64,000 nt of DNA from Diphasiastrum complanatum. Its lineage: Eukaryota > Streptophyta > Lycopodiopsida > Lycopodiales > Lycopodiaceae. Below, piece by piece: positions 44,670 through 56,290 of this stretch. Where the stretch lies: assembly GCA_029204225.1 (NCBI GenBank), contig CM055106.1, forward strand, positions 35,688,361 through 35,752,360. Direction: 5' to 3'. The translations under genes were made by a program, and so were the position numbers. Position 1 is the first letter of the stretch. Every line of letters begins with the position of its first letter. The notes under the pieces are model-generated. The model saw only the letters and a list, made by a program, of their open reading frames with translations, made no database searches and had not been told where the DNA came from.

Positions 44670-46130
44670 ATCAGCGATGGCAGGAGCCATACATACATCC
44701 TCGTCTCGCGGCCATACAGTGATCGATACTCAAAGATTTCAAAGCATTCCACGTGTTAGTAAAGGACTTTTGTCCGCCTACAATTCCTTCACATTCTATA
44801 TATTATATACAAACACTCGACAACTGACGTACATATTTGCCCGCACCGAGCGCAGTTTCATCGGCCAGCCACGACACGTTACCAAATCCAGGGTTATTGC
44901 AATTTGGCCAACCCGGGAGCTGCTAAATTAGACGGCTGCTAAACTCTGAGGCTGAGCAACCAAAGCGATTTTGCAATTTGACGGGCACCGGTGCCTCACC
45001 TGCTATTCTCAGTTGCAATTTGACGTGCATCGGCCACATCAAAGCCCATCATAAACGCGTTTGATGCTGGGGAATACGAGTGTTGGCCTGGGGCGGTTAT
45101 TGCTCTCTCCCAAAACTAAAAAAGCTTTTTAAAATAAAAAAAACCCTAAAAATGATAAACTCGCACTCTCTCTCATGCTTCACTTTTTCTCTCTTGCCAT
45201 CCCGATTTTATACCCTATCTTTCTCTCTCTACAAACTTCTCTTTTTTTAGAAGTTTCTAAAAGCACACGTTCTCTCACTCCAATTGCTTTTCAAATGCCC
45301 TTCAAATGCATTTAGGGCAAACGTGGACCAATGAGAAACTCCGAAACGCATTTTCTCTAACACGGTAGACATTATCTCTACAAATTAGGTTAACCTGTCG
45401 ATACGGTTAATTCGTTATTTTTACTTTGGGTAATTGGTTAGACATAGCAAAAATAAATGCCATGGGCAACCACTTATCGGTTACTCGGTTATTTATATGG
45501 TTTGGTAAGGGTTGCCAACACTCGTTTGCAACACATGCAAACATCGATAACTTGTTGCATGACAGGAGGCTATCTAGCTAGTTAAATACCATGCACCCAT
45601 TGTGTCCCCTATCTCTGTGATGGTGCATGGATCATGCTTTGTTGTCGCCCAAGGACGATGCCATGCTTTGAGAATTGTATACACTGAGCTCAATTCAATC
45701 ACTCTAATTCACTAAATTTAGCTCTATATCAAACCGTGGATCTATTCGAACCTTATGAAAAGCAAAAATTCAAACAAGTGAAGTTGAAACATAGATGATC
45801 TACAACTCAATTTCCCAAAAATATAGAGATTTTGCAAAATTTAAGAAGATAATTACTGACTAGAGTATGCCCAAATTGAGTCTATGTTTTTTGTCACATT
45901 AAAAAAGTGCAAAGAAAAATTCAGACATAAGAAACATCTCATATATGTATTCTTGAATCAGCTACACACTGTCCAACTCTTCCACCCCAAAAATTCTAGC
46001 CTCTTCTATGAAAAGATAATTTTCATTGATCAATGTTGCCTCTTTCAACATAAAGCTTTTGAAATCATCCACATTATTACTACAACCATATCTAGGATCA
46101 CTTGGCAGGCCAATTCTTCTTCAGTATCAT
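44670..46130. other. Upstream region of the NAL1-like gene; no genes recognised
   Basis: This is expected to hold the gene's 5' leader and promoter on the minus strand. I see no unambiguous TATA box. Short open frames here are unconvincing. AT-rich from 45,100 on, with CT-rich runs near 45,150-45,260. Confidence 0.4.
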
Positions 46131-46136
46131 AATCAA

Positions 46137-46652
46137 TCATTCCAAGTTCTCAACTTGCAAACTACACATCCTAAGAGCATTGAGTACACCAACCATACTA
46201 AAAGCTCTCTCTGTCTCAATTTGCGAACTAGGGATACCCAGGATTTGCTTGGCAACAAATGCCACACACAGAAATTGAGCTTCGTGCTCTCGCCACGACA
46301 ACAATGGCTTAATGCATGCCTCTGACACTATGTTTAAGTGCCTAGACAAGTAGAGTTGTCCTAGCACCGTGGACAAATGTGTTTCTTTGTCCGAAGTAGC
46401 CGCTCCAAAGAAGTTTCTATCATCATCCAAAGCAGCTATAGGTTGCACCTCATTCCACAAGCATGCGAGTTGAGAAATTCGAAAGCTGCCAAAGAGCAAA
46501 TGAACCAAGCCTTTTTGGTCATACTCTTCAATGATGTGATGTCTTGTGTTTGTCCCCACATAATTCTTAACCAAGTTCATAAACTTGACACGAGGATCCA
46601 ACATTAGGACTAACATGTTGTGATGCATCAAAGAACACCAGAAACCAAGCAT
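46137..46652 (-). pseudogene. hAT-family transposase carboxy-terminal fragment
   Basis: The 171-codon frame ends with the hAT dimerisation region. LSWREHEAQFLCVAFVAKQI is followed by LGIPSSQIETERAFSMVG and ALRMCSLQVENLE, matching the W...A...L..P.SS...ER.FS..G......R..L pattern of plant hAT transposases. The upstream part (LDPRVKFMNLVKNYVG) fits the preceding hAT segment. The catalytic amino-terminal half and zinc-finger domain are absent, so it is a remnant. Its right edge adjoins a sequence resembling one end of the TIR element at 48,912. Confidence 0.85.
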
Positions 46653-46705
46653 TAGGGGAGGTCCAAGCGCTATAAGGGCCCTTTGTAAAGATACTTTTTT
46701 TGACT
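46649..46705 (+). mobile_element. Single end of a TIR element
   Basis: GCATTAGGGGAGGTCC followed by GCCCTTTGTAAAGATAC resembles the left end of the element at 48,912 (CATTAGAGGAGTTC...GACCCTTTGTAAAGATTC). No matching right end was found nearby, so it is truncated or highly diverged. Confidence 0.5.
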
Positions 46706-47028
46706 TTTCAACTATTCGACGTCCACATGTCCCAATAATATTTTTACATGTGTGCTAGACAGTAACGGTGTTTGCCGGACAAATTTTTTTTACAATTTCC
46801 CGGCCATATTTTTAGCCAGTTCAAAACTCCCGCCGGGCAGAGTCTAGATATGTGATTGGATAATATATTGTTGCCCGTCGGCAAAAGACTGCCCCAGTTT
46901 AACTAGCTTAAGTTAAACTAACTTGCATGGATGGTTCAACTAACTGAAGTTATCAATCGTTTTGTACATTATCAATCGTTTTGTATCTTGGATGTTCATT
47001 ATCAATCATTTTGTATCCTAGTGCAGTT

Positions 47029-47871
47029 AAAGGAATTTTTGTAGGATATGCATCCACTAAAAAAGCATACAAAGTATATCTTTCTTCTACTGACAAGAAT
47101 GTTGTTAGTAGAGATGTGATCTTCCATGAAGATTAGAAGTTTAACTTGGATGATGCACAGATCAAGGAGTCTCATGCAAGATCACTCATCAATCTTGATG
47201 TTGTTCAAGAGGTGGTGAGGCCGAGGGTTGAGGAGGAGAAAATTCAAGCTACCACACCAAGAAGATCTACACGAGCAAGATCTGAGCCAAGGAGACTCAC
47301 ATATGATGAAGAAGGAAGGCAAGTGGAAGGTGAAACTTCCTATCATGCTCTCTTCATATCAGATGAAGAGCCTAAAGATGTCCAAGAAGCTCTTCAATCC
47401 AAGATATGGGTTGAAGCAATGACCCAAGAGTATCAAGCCTTGATGTCAAACAACACATGGGAGCTTGTGGAGCCACCAAACAACATGCATGTGATTGGAT
47501 GTAAGTGGATTTTCAGAATCAAGTATAATCATGATGGATCTATCAATAAGTATAAAGCAAGACTTTGTGTCAAAAGGCTACTTTTGGAGCTAAAGTGTCA
47601 TGTAGATGAAGATCTTCCAATTATCAAGAATGACAACATTTCTGCCCAAGCTCTTGCAAATAACCCAGTTTTCCATGCAAGGAGCAAACACATTGAAGTA
47701 GCTCATCATTTTGTAAGAGAAAAAGTCATTAGGAGAGAGATCTCACTAGAGCATGTTGATTCTACAAATTGTAATGCAGATCTTCTCACCAAGCCACTAC
47801 TCAAGGATGTCTTTATCAAGATGAGGTATAACCTTGGCCTAATTTCGAAGTCTATGTTGCTAGGAACATAA
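47029..47871 (+). pseudogene. Copia pol relic: integrase tail, RT entrance and RNase H tail joined by deletion
   Basis: GIFVGYASTKKAYKVYLSST (near 47,035) leads past a TAG at 47,134 into an open frame. It carries the linker (RSTRARSEPRRLTYDEEGRQ), RT entrance (WELVEPPNNMHVIGCKWIFR, KYNHDGSINKYKARLCVK), then jumps at 47,575 to the RNase H end (NDNISAQALANNPVFHARSK, HIEVAHHFVREKVI, CNADLLTKPLLKDVF) and stops at 47,871. The deletion removed almost all RT, including YVDD. Sequence AAATTTTAAGGAG before 47,882 is the polypurine tract of a following LTR. It is non-functional. Confidence 0.85.
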
Positions 47872-47881
47872 ATTTTAAGGA

Positions 47882-48350
47882 GTGTGAACATTATTAAAAT
47901 ATTATCTTCCTATCTCGAGTTTGGGCTATGTCCATGGTTATTTTCACTATATTTCATGTTGTACATAAAAGGTATGTGAATTGAGCACGTAACCTTCTAG
48001 TATAGGTCAGATTTGAGTTAGATAGATTCAATTTTGATGACATGCAGAAGTTTAGATAGCATGCAATGTCATACTGTATGCATGCAAGTCACATGCAATC
48101 AGTGCATGCAACATGCAAAGTGGTTTCTGTGATCTACACATGTCTAGGCAGTTTTATGAGTTGACATGCAGTACATGCAACATCCATGCATGCAGTTACA
48201 CATGTGGATCTCTGGTAGGTGAATTAGTTCAGTTAAGTGGACTTTCCATGCAACTCCATTGTAGGAATTCGAGTCTCTCTCATGTAGGGAAAGCTTGGCA
48301 TGTTTTGCCATATTGTGAATAATGAGATTTTGGTGTTTTCCCCTTACAAC
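47882..48350 (+). mobile_element. LTR fragment rich in CATGCA motifs
   Basis: The LTR starts TGTGAACATTATT right after the polypurine tract. From 48,040 to 48,260 it contains about ten CATGC(A) occurrences, an RY-like motif density well above the surroundings. TTTTATGAG and ACATAAAAGG are possible promoter elements. No right end or primer site is visible, so the length is a guess. Confidence 0.5.
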
Positions 48351-48439
48351 CCCATTCTTGATGTTCTTGGGATGTCCAAGAATCAAAAGACTGGTTGGTT
48401 TCTTGATTCTTGAATTTCTAAATTTAAACATTTGAGAAA

Positions 48440-48800
48440 AAATTTCAAATCTCAGCCGCGTCCATTGTCGTCATCTCAGCCATGTCCCTCCGTCGCCATC
48501 TGAACTGCGTCCACCGTCGCCATCTCAGCCGCATCCCTCCATTGATTCTTGGATTTCTAAAATGTTGTCTAGTTTTAAACATTTGAAGACAAAATTTCAA
48601 ATCTCAACCACGTCCACCATCACCATCTCAGTCGCGTCCTCCAGTCGCCATCTCAACTACGTCCATCGTCGTCATTTCAACTGCGTCCACCGTAGCCATC
48701 TCAGCCGCGTCCCTCCATCACCGTCTCAACCGCATCCCTCTGTCACCATCTCAACCGCGTCCACCGTCGCCATCTCAGCCTCATCCACCGTCGTCATCCA
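48440..48800. repeat. Minisatellite of 18-24 bp CGTCCACCGTCGCCATCTCA-type units
   Basis: The units are variants of CGTCCACCGTCGCCATCTCA plus ACCG, repeated roughly 15 times with substitutions and a short interruption at 48,540-48,600. The open frame across it (residues such as SRHLNYVHRRHFNCVHRSHL) is a translation of the repeat and is not accepted as a gene. Confidence 0.85.
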
Positions 48801-48911
48801 TCACAACCTACGTTTGGGCTAATCACAGCTTGCCTTGTGTACTTGTCTATTTTGCCTCTAAGCCAAATCACGTACTTACACTCGGATAGATGTCTCTAAA
48901 CTTTATGTACC

Positions 48912-49290
48912 CATTAGAGGAGTTCTAAATCCAAAAAAGACCCTTTGTAAAGATTCTTTTTATATTTTTTTCTCAATTTTTTCTTACACATGGACCAATC
49001 AAAACACTCAAATTTGAAATCTACGTAACATAACTTTTTAAGTCCACATTTTGATTCCACACTAAAAATGACATAATTTTTCAGTGGTAAGTCCGAATTT
49101 AGCAGAGTTTGGTGCATTGGAAAGCGCTCAACAAGGGCTTTCCAATGATATGTTAAATGACATACTTTTGAGCTACGATTAAAAAGTTATGGCAAGTCAA
49201 AAGTATTAGTGTTATAATATTTTAATAATATAAACTACATCTTGCACAAATTCTTGAAGGGTCTTTTTGGAGCTCAAAAATCCTCTAATG
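48912..49290. mobile_element. Short non-autonomous TIR element (MITE-like), about 379 bp
   Basis: The ends are imperfect inverted repeats of about 35 bp. The left reads CATTAGAGGAGTTCTAAATC followed by CAAAAAAGACCCTT, and the right, reverse-complemented, reads CATTAGAGGATTTTTGAGCT followed by CCAAAAAGACCCTTC. The interior is AT-rich with no coding capacity. I could not identify a target duplication, so the superfamily is open. The proximity of a hAT fragment at 46,137 suggests, but does not prove, a hAT relation. Confidence 0.75.
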
Positions 49291-49506
49291 CCCTAAATCA
49301 ACATGACTAATCTATTTTTGACTTTTTTCCACACGTGGGAACATGCTCCACACGTGTGAGATTTACTCATAAACAAGAAAATACAAAATAGCTAAGCTAG
49401 AGTTGCTAATTTTTCACACTACTACTCAAAAACTAGCTTGATAAGGGACTAGATCAATGAAAGAGCTTGTGAAACTTGTTGAGTGGATCCTTTGGTATGC
49501 AAGTGA

Positions 49507-50139
49507 TGTGAAAACAATCCAAAGGATCCTTCATAGCAGCAACTTCACCATATGACCCAATCTACTTGAATGATCTTTGGTTAGAAAGAGAAATACACTA
49601 CCAAGATGCAAGCACTAATAGAATTTGATCAAACTTGAATGAAATGAAAAAGTACTATTGTTGTCCGTACAAAACTAGCAAGATACTGTATTTCACATGT
49701 GTGGATCCAAAAATAACAAATATAGATCATTCTACACATAGAATTGCAAGCAATCACCAAGATAGTGCAGCAATGGATAGTAGAACCCAAGAGAACCATG
49801 TATAAGCATGAAATGAGATAGAGAAGAGAGAAGATCGCTCTCTCCACGAATTACATCCTTTTATAGTAGGTCCAAACCCTATTTGGCCACTTGGCTTTCC
49901 CACCAAAATGCTAACCCTACTAATTTTGGGTCTAGATTCAATGTACCCAACTATTCAAATTTGAATCTACTCAAACTCGCATTCTAACTTTCCCACACTT
50001 TCAAACAGTGTTTATTCAAATGAAATTTAGACTAATGAACTTTAAAAAGTCAAACTTTAAGTCTAAAACAAGTTTTGGCCTCAATATGCCAAATATGAAA
50101 ATATAGCAAAATGTGATGAAACTAGTTGAATCTTTCACA
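49507..50139 (-). mobile_element. Family A 3' LTR (minus)
   Basis: The LTR runs from TGTGAAAACAATCC (plus-strand position 49,507, diverged at this end) to AATCTTTCACA at 50,139. It pairs with the 5' LTR at 54,191-54,836. The polypurine tract GAAGAGGGAG (minus strand) abuts it. TTTCACATGTGTGGA, a palindrome variant, is at about 49,691-49,705. The left end is less certain than the right. Confidence 0.8.
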
Positions 50140-53100
50140 CTCCCTCTTCAGCTAGTTTTAGCATAGACTTTGATAGCACTCCAAGTGAAGTCCTATGCTT
50201 CATGAACAAGTCTTTTCCCAATGCTTTGGTGAAGATATCAGCTACACATTCCCTTGAAGACACATGTTGAAGCTCCACCTCCTTTGCAATGACTTGCTCC
50301 CTCACAACATGTTGCACCTCAATATGCTTGCTCCTAGCATAGTTTTTGACAATAGAACGTTGATTCATCATAAGAATGATCTTCTTCCTAAGAATAGATC
50401 TCCTTTCAATGATCTTGTAATGCTCAAAATAGAAACAACCATAATTGATATAAAGAATAGTGTCCACTTGGGATGCTTCACTATTTCTTACATCAATTTT
50501 ACATGTAAGAATGTGACTAGAACATGAAGAATCAATTAGAATGTAAATGAAATGATTCCACCATGTTTCCAACTCTGAAATCTTTTGAAAAATACAGCAA
50601 ACAAACAATAAATGTGAGTGATCAACTTTTGCTTGCATGTCTCCTCCTTTGCTCTTTGTTGCCATGTATCCACCATGATACTCCATGAATGAGCCTCCAT
50701 CTTCATCTTGCCATATAATACCATCATACCTTGATGACTTGACCATGAATGAGTGACATAATGAGGCTCCAATAGCTTCATTTCCATCAGCAAAACCAGC
50801 CAAGAATGCTAGTACAAATCCAACATCAAAATGATGCTCACCAATGTAGCTAGTTTTACCATATCTTGACAATTTGCACCATCCACATGAAATTGCTCAA
50901 GCATGAGATAAAACAAGTAAAGTAAACTTGAACAACACTTCTTTGCTGCTCCTTTGATCTTACTTGAGTCTTCAATATGCTTCAAAAATAGATCCATAAC
51001 ACCTTTGCCAATTGCCTCTCCTTAATGCTCTTGACTAGCTCCAAATTGCCACCTGCCCTAGTTGAAGCACTTTGAGATCAACCTCTTGATCTTCAGCTTG
51101 ACCATCAAAGTCATTGAACAAAATTTGTTTTCCAAATCCAATACTTGATTTTACAGCAATATAACATCCATCCATTTGCATAGCTCCATGTACACAAGAA
51201 GATCCTCCAAAATATGTTTCACTCTTCATAAGAGTTCGATACTCAAGATCCATTGCTTGGATCCACTCCTCTTCTTTCCTTGCTTGATCTAAACTTGTAG
51301 GCTCATCCAAAGAGGTTAGGAAAGCAACATAATTTCTAGAAACTACTTGCTTACCCTTTTGATCATATGTGAGCCTTGAAGGTATTTGTCTCTCTTGATG
51401 TTCTCCTTGGCTTTTGACTTGATGAAGGTCCATCATCATCACCATCCAAAGTAGGATCCTTCTCATCAACATTAAGAATGTCAGATCCATCCACACTACC
51501 ATAAATCATGCTTGAAGACACTTCTGGAATGTTCCCTTCATAAAAAATGACATCTCTACCAGCAATCACTTTGTTAGTAGAAGGAATGTAAACCTTGTAG
51601 GCTTTACTCACCTCAATATATCCAACAAAAATACCTCTTCTTGAAGATGGATCCACCTTGGTCCTATCATCAAGAGTAATGTTGACATAGCATGTGCATC
51701 CAAAGGTTCTTAGAAAGTTGACACTCAACCTCCTCTTGAATAGCATCTCAAAAGGTGTCTTTCCATCCAAAATAGCACTCAGCCACCTATTGCACAAGAA
51801 ATTGTCACACAACAAAGCTTGATCCCAAAATGGTTTGTCAAGATTAGCACTTAACCTCATAGCTTTATCACTTTCACATAAAGTCCTATTCTTCCTTTCA
51901 GCCACTCCATTTTGTTGTGAAGTCCTTGATGTTGTATACTCTCGTTTGATTTCATGCTCATCACAAAAGGCCTTGAACTTGTTAGATATGTACTCACCAC
52001 CCCCCCTCTCAAGCACTTGATCTTTGTGGAAAATTGGTTCTCCGTTGCATTCTTGAACTTGACAAATCCATCATACACTTCATCCTTTCTCTTTAGTAGA
52101 TAGATCCAACAAAATCTACTAAAATCATCAATGAATGTTACATACATCTTAGCTCCACTATTGCTAATTTTAGTAAATCCATGAATATCCGAATGTACAA
52201 GTTGAAAAGGCTTTGTAGATCTAGAAATAGATCTAGTATAAGGTAGTCTATGTGACTTAGACAAAGCACAAGACTCACAAACATGCTTGACATCACTTAA
52301 GGAACTTGGAAGACCAATCACAACCTTCTTCCTTTCCATTATCTCCAATGACTTGAAGTTGAGGTGTCTCATCCTTTTGTGCCAAACCTCTTGAATAGAA
52401 ATTTGCACATCCAAATTGGTTAGCAATAACACAAGCATCTAGTTTGAACAACTTCCCTTGCCTTTTGCCTTTTCGAATCAAGACATCCTTCCTTTTGATC
52501 AAACAAGCATCTCCATCAAACTCCATCTTGAGGCCTTTACTTAGCATTTGGCTCACACTAAGTAAATTCTTGATAATAGATGGAATAAACAAGACATCCT
52601 CCAAATGAACATTCCTATTTGTAGAGAGAGAGATAGGAATTGTGCCAAACCCTTTGATTGCACACTCACCATCATTGGTCGTGTGGATCACCCTCTTGTC
52701 ATGTCCATATGCCAACAAAGAAGTGAAGTACTCTATGTGAAAAATCATGGGTGAACTTGCTCCACTATCAATCCACCAAGGATCTAGATCTCCATCATTA
52801 GCAAGCATACATGAAGACATCACAAAAGCATCATCATTTGCATCTTGAACATCTAAACCATCCTCATCAAGAGTAAGATTACCTTGCTTGTCTCCTTGAT
52901 CTCTGTACTTCGTGTAGCACTCACTTGCAAAGTGTCCTTTGATGCCACAATAGAAGCACTTGAGCTTTGATCTATCCTTATTTTTGCCACTTGAAGAAGC
53001 ATCCACTTGATCTTGCCCTTTAGACCACTTACTTTTGGTTTTGCCCTTGAATTTTCCCTTTGTCATCCTCTTGAGGTGTCAATGTAGATCCACCTCTTGC

Positions 53101-54190
53101 TTGAAGCCTATATTCCTCATTGATCAAGATCTCTTGAAGATCCATCAAACTTGGCAAAGTCTTTTGAATAGCAATACTTTGAACAATGTTAGCATGAGCA
53201 TCCAACAAGCCATTAAGAATCCCTTGACTAAGCTCTCCTTCCTGAATGCTTTCATCTATGCAAGCTAACTCATCATTCAATATTTTCATTCTCAAAACAA
53301 AAGTACGTGGACTTTCTTCATTCTTTTGCAAACAAGAAAAGATTTGCCTTCTTAGAGTCAACACTCTATAAGTAGACTCGGATTCATAAAGCTTCTTCAA
53401 TGAATTCCAAGTTTCCAAGATGATGTACACTTACCAACTTCCTTGAGAAGTTCATTGGTAACATTCATCTTTATCATGTGTAGAGCCTTCTTGGCCCTCT
53501 TGTCATACCTCAATTGATCTTGTTGTGTTGCTGGTCTCTCCTCCAAGGCTTCAACAATATTCAAAACATCATTCATCTCAAGAAGTGACTCCATCCTCAC
53601 TTTCCAGAATGAATAGTTACTTGAGGTAAGCCTATCGTTGGCTTCCAACATGACTCCAATTGAGGCTGCCATGTAGCAATGACTTGATCTTCTCTTTCAA
53701 CCTGTTTCAATGCACAAAGCACTCCTTTGAACAACAACAAATGCTTTCAAAAGAAATCACCAAGATTTAAAACTATCTCACAAATTCTCTTCTAGTACTT
53801 CCCAAGCAAATCAACTCATAGAATCACGAAATCTTGATCAACCTATGATCTATCCTCAATCTAATGACTTTTGCCACTTCCTAAGACTGAAACACACTCA
53901 AATGAAGTTCAGCAACCTCACTATCTAGAGATCCAATCAAAATTAGGGTTTTGACAAAATCACAAAAAATTAATCCGCCAAATCCAGTATGTGAATTCAA
54001 AAATCGGAATTGATCAAGTATATTCACCCCTATATAGTGTTTTGATATACAAAAGATCCAATCTACAAAAGCAAAAAACTCGATTTTGGTGTAGAATCCT
54101 CTCTAGCATGCTCTAGACTTGATATCTTCACCAAATCATTGATAGATCTGATTTTGTCCTTCATAACCTGAAACACAAGCTATGATACCA
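50140..54190 (-). pseudogene. Two-LTR family A element body with RT replaced by foreign sequence
   Basis: Primer site GCTATGATACCA (minus TGGTATCATAGC, one mismatch) at 54,179-54,190 precedes the leader. Gag starts at 53,672 (MAASIGVMLEANDRLTSSNY), with a frame break near 53,400 shared with the left arm. The knuckle CFYCGIKGHFASEC is near 52,950 and protease WWIDSGASSPM (usual H is P) near 52,770. Pre-integrase HKRMRHLNFKSLEIM follows near 52,370, then integrase DDFSRFCWIYLL near 52,110 and VAERKNRTLCESDKA near 51,890. Copia homology stops at WIQAMDLEYRTLMKSET (about 51,215). From there to about 50,345 the sequence is not copia. Homology resumes with RSKHIEVQHVVREQVIAKEV and ADIFTKALGKDLF and ends SMLKLAEEGV. 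The element is non-autonomous and decayed. Confidence 0.85.
50345..51215 (-). other. Non-copia segment occupying the RT/RNase H position of family A
   Basis: About 870 bp sit between the copia RT entrance and the RNase H tail. Open pieces include SSIGFGKQILFNDFDGQAED (near 51,150) and KHIEDSSKIKGAAKKCCSSL (near 50,965). In one frame the piece FHVDGANCQDMVKLATLVSI follows, then TAG. A second frame reads GKTSYIGEHHFDVGFVLAFL. The segment is also at 23,955-24,599. The third A copy reads into its first bases (SFGRSSC) before an LTR insertion at 63,677, so the segment belongs to the family. I do not recognise a source gene. It could be captured host transcript or a highly decayed unrelated element. 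Confidence 0.6.
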
Positions 54191-54836
54191 TGTGAAATTT
54201 CAGATCATTATGATCCAATCTACTTGAATTATCTTTGGCTAGAAAGAGAAATACACTACCAATCTCACCAATGTAGAAAAATCAAAATCTACACACAAAA
54301 GGAGATGCAAACACTAATAGAACTTGATCAAACTTGAATGAATGGAAAAATTACTTGTTGTCCATAGAAAACTAGCAAGCCACTGTATTTCACATGTATG
54401 GATCCAAAAATAACAAATATAGATCATTCTACACATAGAATTGCAAGCAATCACCAAGATAGTGCACCAATGGATAGTAGAACCCAAGAGAACCATGTAT
54501 AAGCATGAAATGAGATAGAGAAGAGAGAAGATCGCTCTCTCCATGAGTTACATCCTTTTATAGTAGGTCCAAATCCTATTTGGCCACTTGGCTTTCCCAC
54601 CAAAATGCTAACCCTACTAATTTTGGGTCTAGATTCAATGTACCCAACTATTCAAATTTGAATCTACTCAAACTCGCATTCTAACTTTCCCACACTTTCA
54701 AAAAGTGTTTATTCAAATGAAATTTAGACGAATGAACTTTGAAAAGTCAAACTCTAAGTCTAAAACAAGTTTTGGCCTCAATATGCCAAATATGGAAATA
54801 TAGCAAAATGTGATGAAACTAGTTTAATCTTTCACA
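54191..54836 (-). mobile_element. Family A 5' LTR (646 bp, minus)
   Basis: Plus-strand TGTGAAATTTCAGATC at 54,191 to AATCTTTCACA at 54,836, the same length as 22,061-22,706. The flanking bases right of it (GGATCTAATC) mirror those left of 22,061, so both arms share the insertion junction. Confidence 0.88.
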
Positions 54837-55379
54837 GGATCTAATCTTGAAATCAATCACTATCTTGATCTTCTTGATTCTACATACTTGCTCAAGGATG
54901 TAAGTGTCCTTCAAGGATGATTCACTTAATGTGAAGAGAAGTTCAAAAATGCCTCACAAGATGAAAAAACATGATATTTCAAGCTATGAGTAACAAACTC
55001 AATCTTGCTCTTACTAGATCCAAGAGCATATATTTGATGACACAACCTCTTGCTTTCAAAACGTTTGGAAACATATCTAAGGCATTAGAGACAAGAAATA
55101 TGTCCATACAAAAGGCACCATACAAGACTAGTATTGTCTTACTCCACCTTTGAGATGTAGAAATCTCAACAAAGCAAGATGGTACATTTAATAATGGAAG
55201 AGAAGCATCAATCCACATCTAGTCCCACTTGCTACCACATCACCATCCCTTTTAACCAAACACGCATCTTTTCCAAAATCAACTTGGAAAACATCATCTA
55301 GAATCTTGCCAACACTTATGAGATTCATAGTGAGATTAGGCACATAAAGTACTTTTTGCTTATTCTGATGAATCCCCAA
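54837..55379 (-). pseudogene. Family I protease-tail fragment, mirrored
   Basis: This is the inverted counterpart of 21,511-22,060. It encodes QKVLYVPNLTMNLISVGKIL near 55,360-55,300 and GKDACLVKRDGDVVASG. Stops and frames match the other arm with few substitutions. Confidence 0.65.
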
Positions 55380-56290
55380 GATACTCGGCCAGAGCTACCC
55401 AAGGGCACCTCTCACCTTAGACCGAGGAGGTCTCTGAGAAGACAAGACGAACGAAGACTAAGAGCCGAGGAATGGTAGTTAGGAATGAAAAGCAAGAACT
55501 GTCTAAGCCTCATGGTGAATCCCGAAAGATGGAATTACCATGTAGGAACTAGTATTTCTAGGCAAATGTAATAAATGCATGTAGGCCTCTCTTAAAGAAA
55601 GTACTAGAGTGAGCCACCTTTTGAAGGTGACCTCTAGTGGAGAGCATAATTCCACTTGTAATTTGTGAAATGTGGAAATGCCACTAGGATGCCACCTAAG
55701 GAGCTCTCTTGCTTATTTAAGAGACTCCCTCTTTGAGAAGAGGAGCTTTTTGTGTATTGTATCTCCATGCTGAAATGAGAAGAGCCTCCACGAGTTTGGT
55801 GCATCCATTGAGCTCCTTGATCATGCTTGTTTCAATTACAAGATAGTTAACAGCTGCTAAACCGATCAATAGATTAGTTCATTGTTGGAGCGTGAAGATG
55901 TAATGATCTAATACTTGGAATCCCTTGTAAATCTACAGATGAACGATGTGACACTCCTTGGATTTTTGGCCTTTGCTTTTAGTCAAGGGCAACCTTCGGC
56001 ATTTGTAGGACATCGTCGGCATTTGTAGGACACCTTCGCAATTTTAAAGGCAAGTGTCGCCTGTCATAAACTGCGTGTAGAATGCAATGTTGCATTTTTC
56101 GGCGTTTAGAGATTGCATGTAAAAATCAAGTGTCCCATTTTTTTACTGTCAGAGATTGCATCTAAAAATGCAGTGTCGCATTTTAGGCAAGTGTCGCCTA
56201 TCATAAAATGTATGTAAAAATGTAGTGTTGCATTTTTCGCTTGTGGAAACTCCTAATTAAAAATGCAGAGTTGCTTTGCCAACAGTTCTA
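55380..56290 (+). mobile_element. Family I LTR-like fragment and AATGCGACACT-motif region, mirrored
   Basis: 55,380-55,960 carries LTR-like sequence with CTTATTTAAGAGACTCC (TATA-like) in plus orientation. 55,961-56,290 carries GTGTCGCATTTT-type repeats (for example CAGTGTCGCATTTTAGG near 56,172). No gene was seen. Confidence 0.5.

Noticed and set aside
48440-48822. 86-codon frame rich in SRHLN/VHRSH
   Set aside because: It is a translation of the CGTCCACCGTCGCCATCTCA minisatellite.
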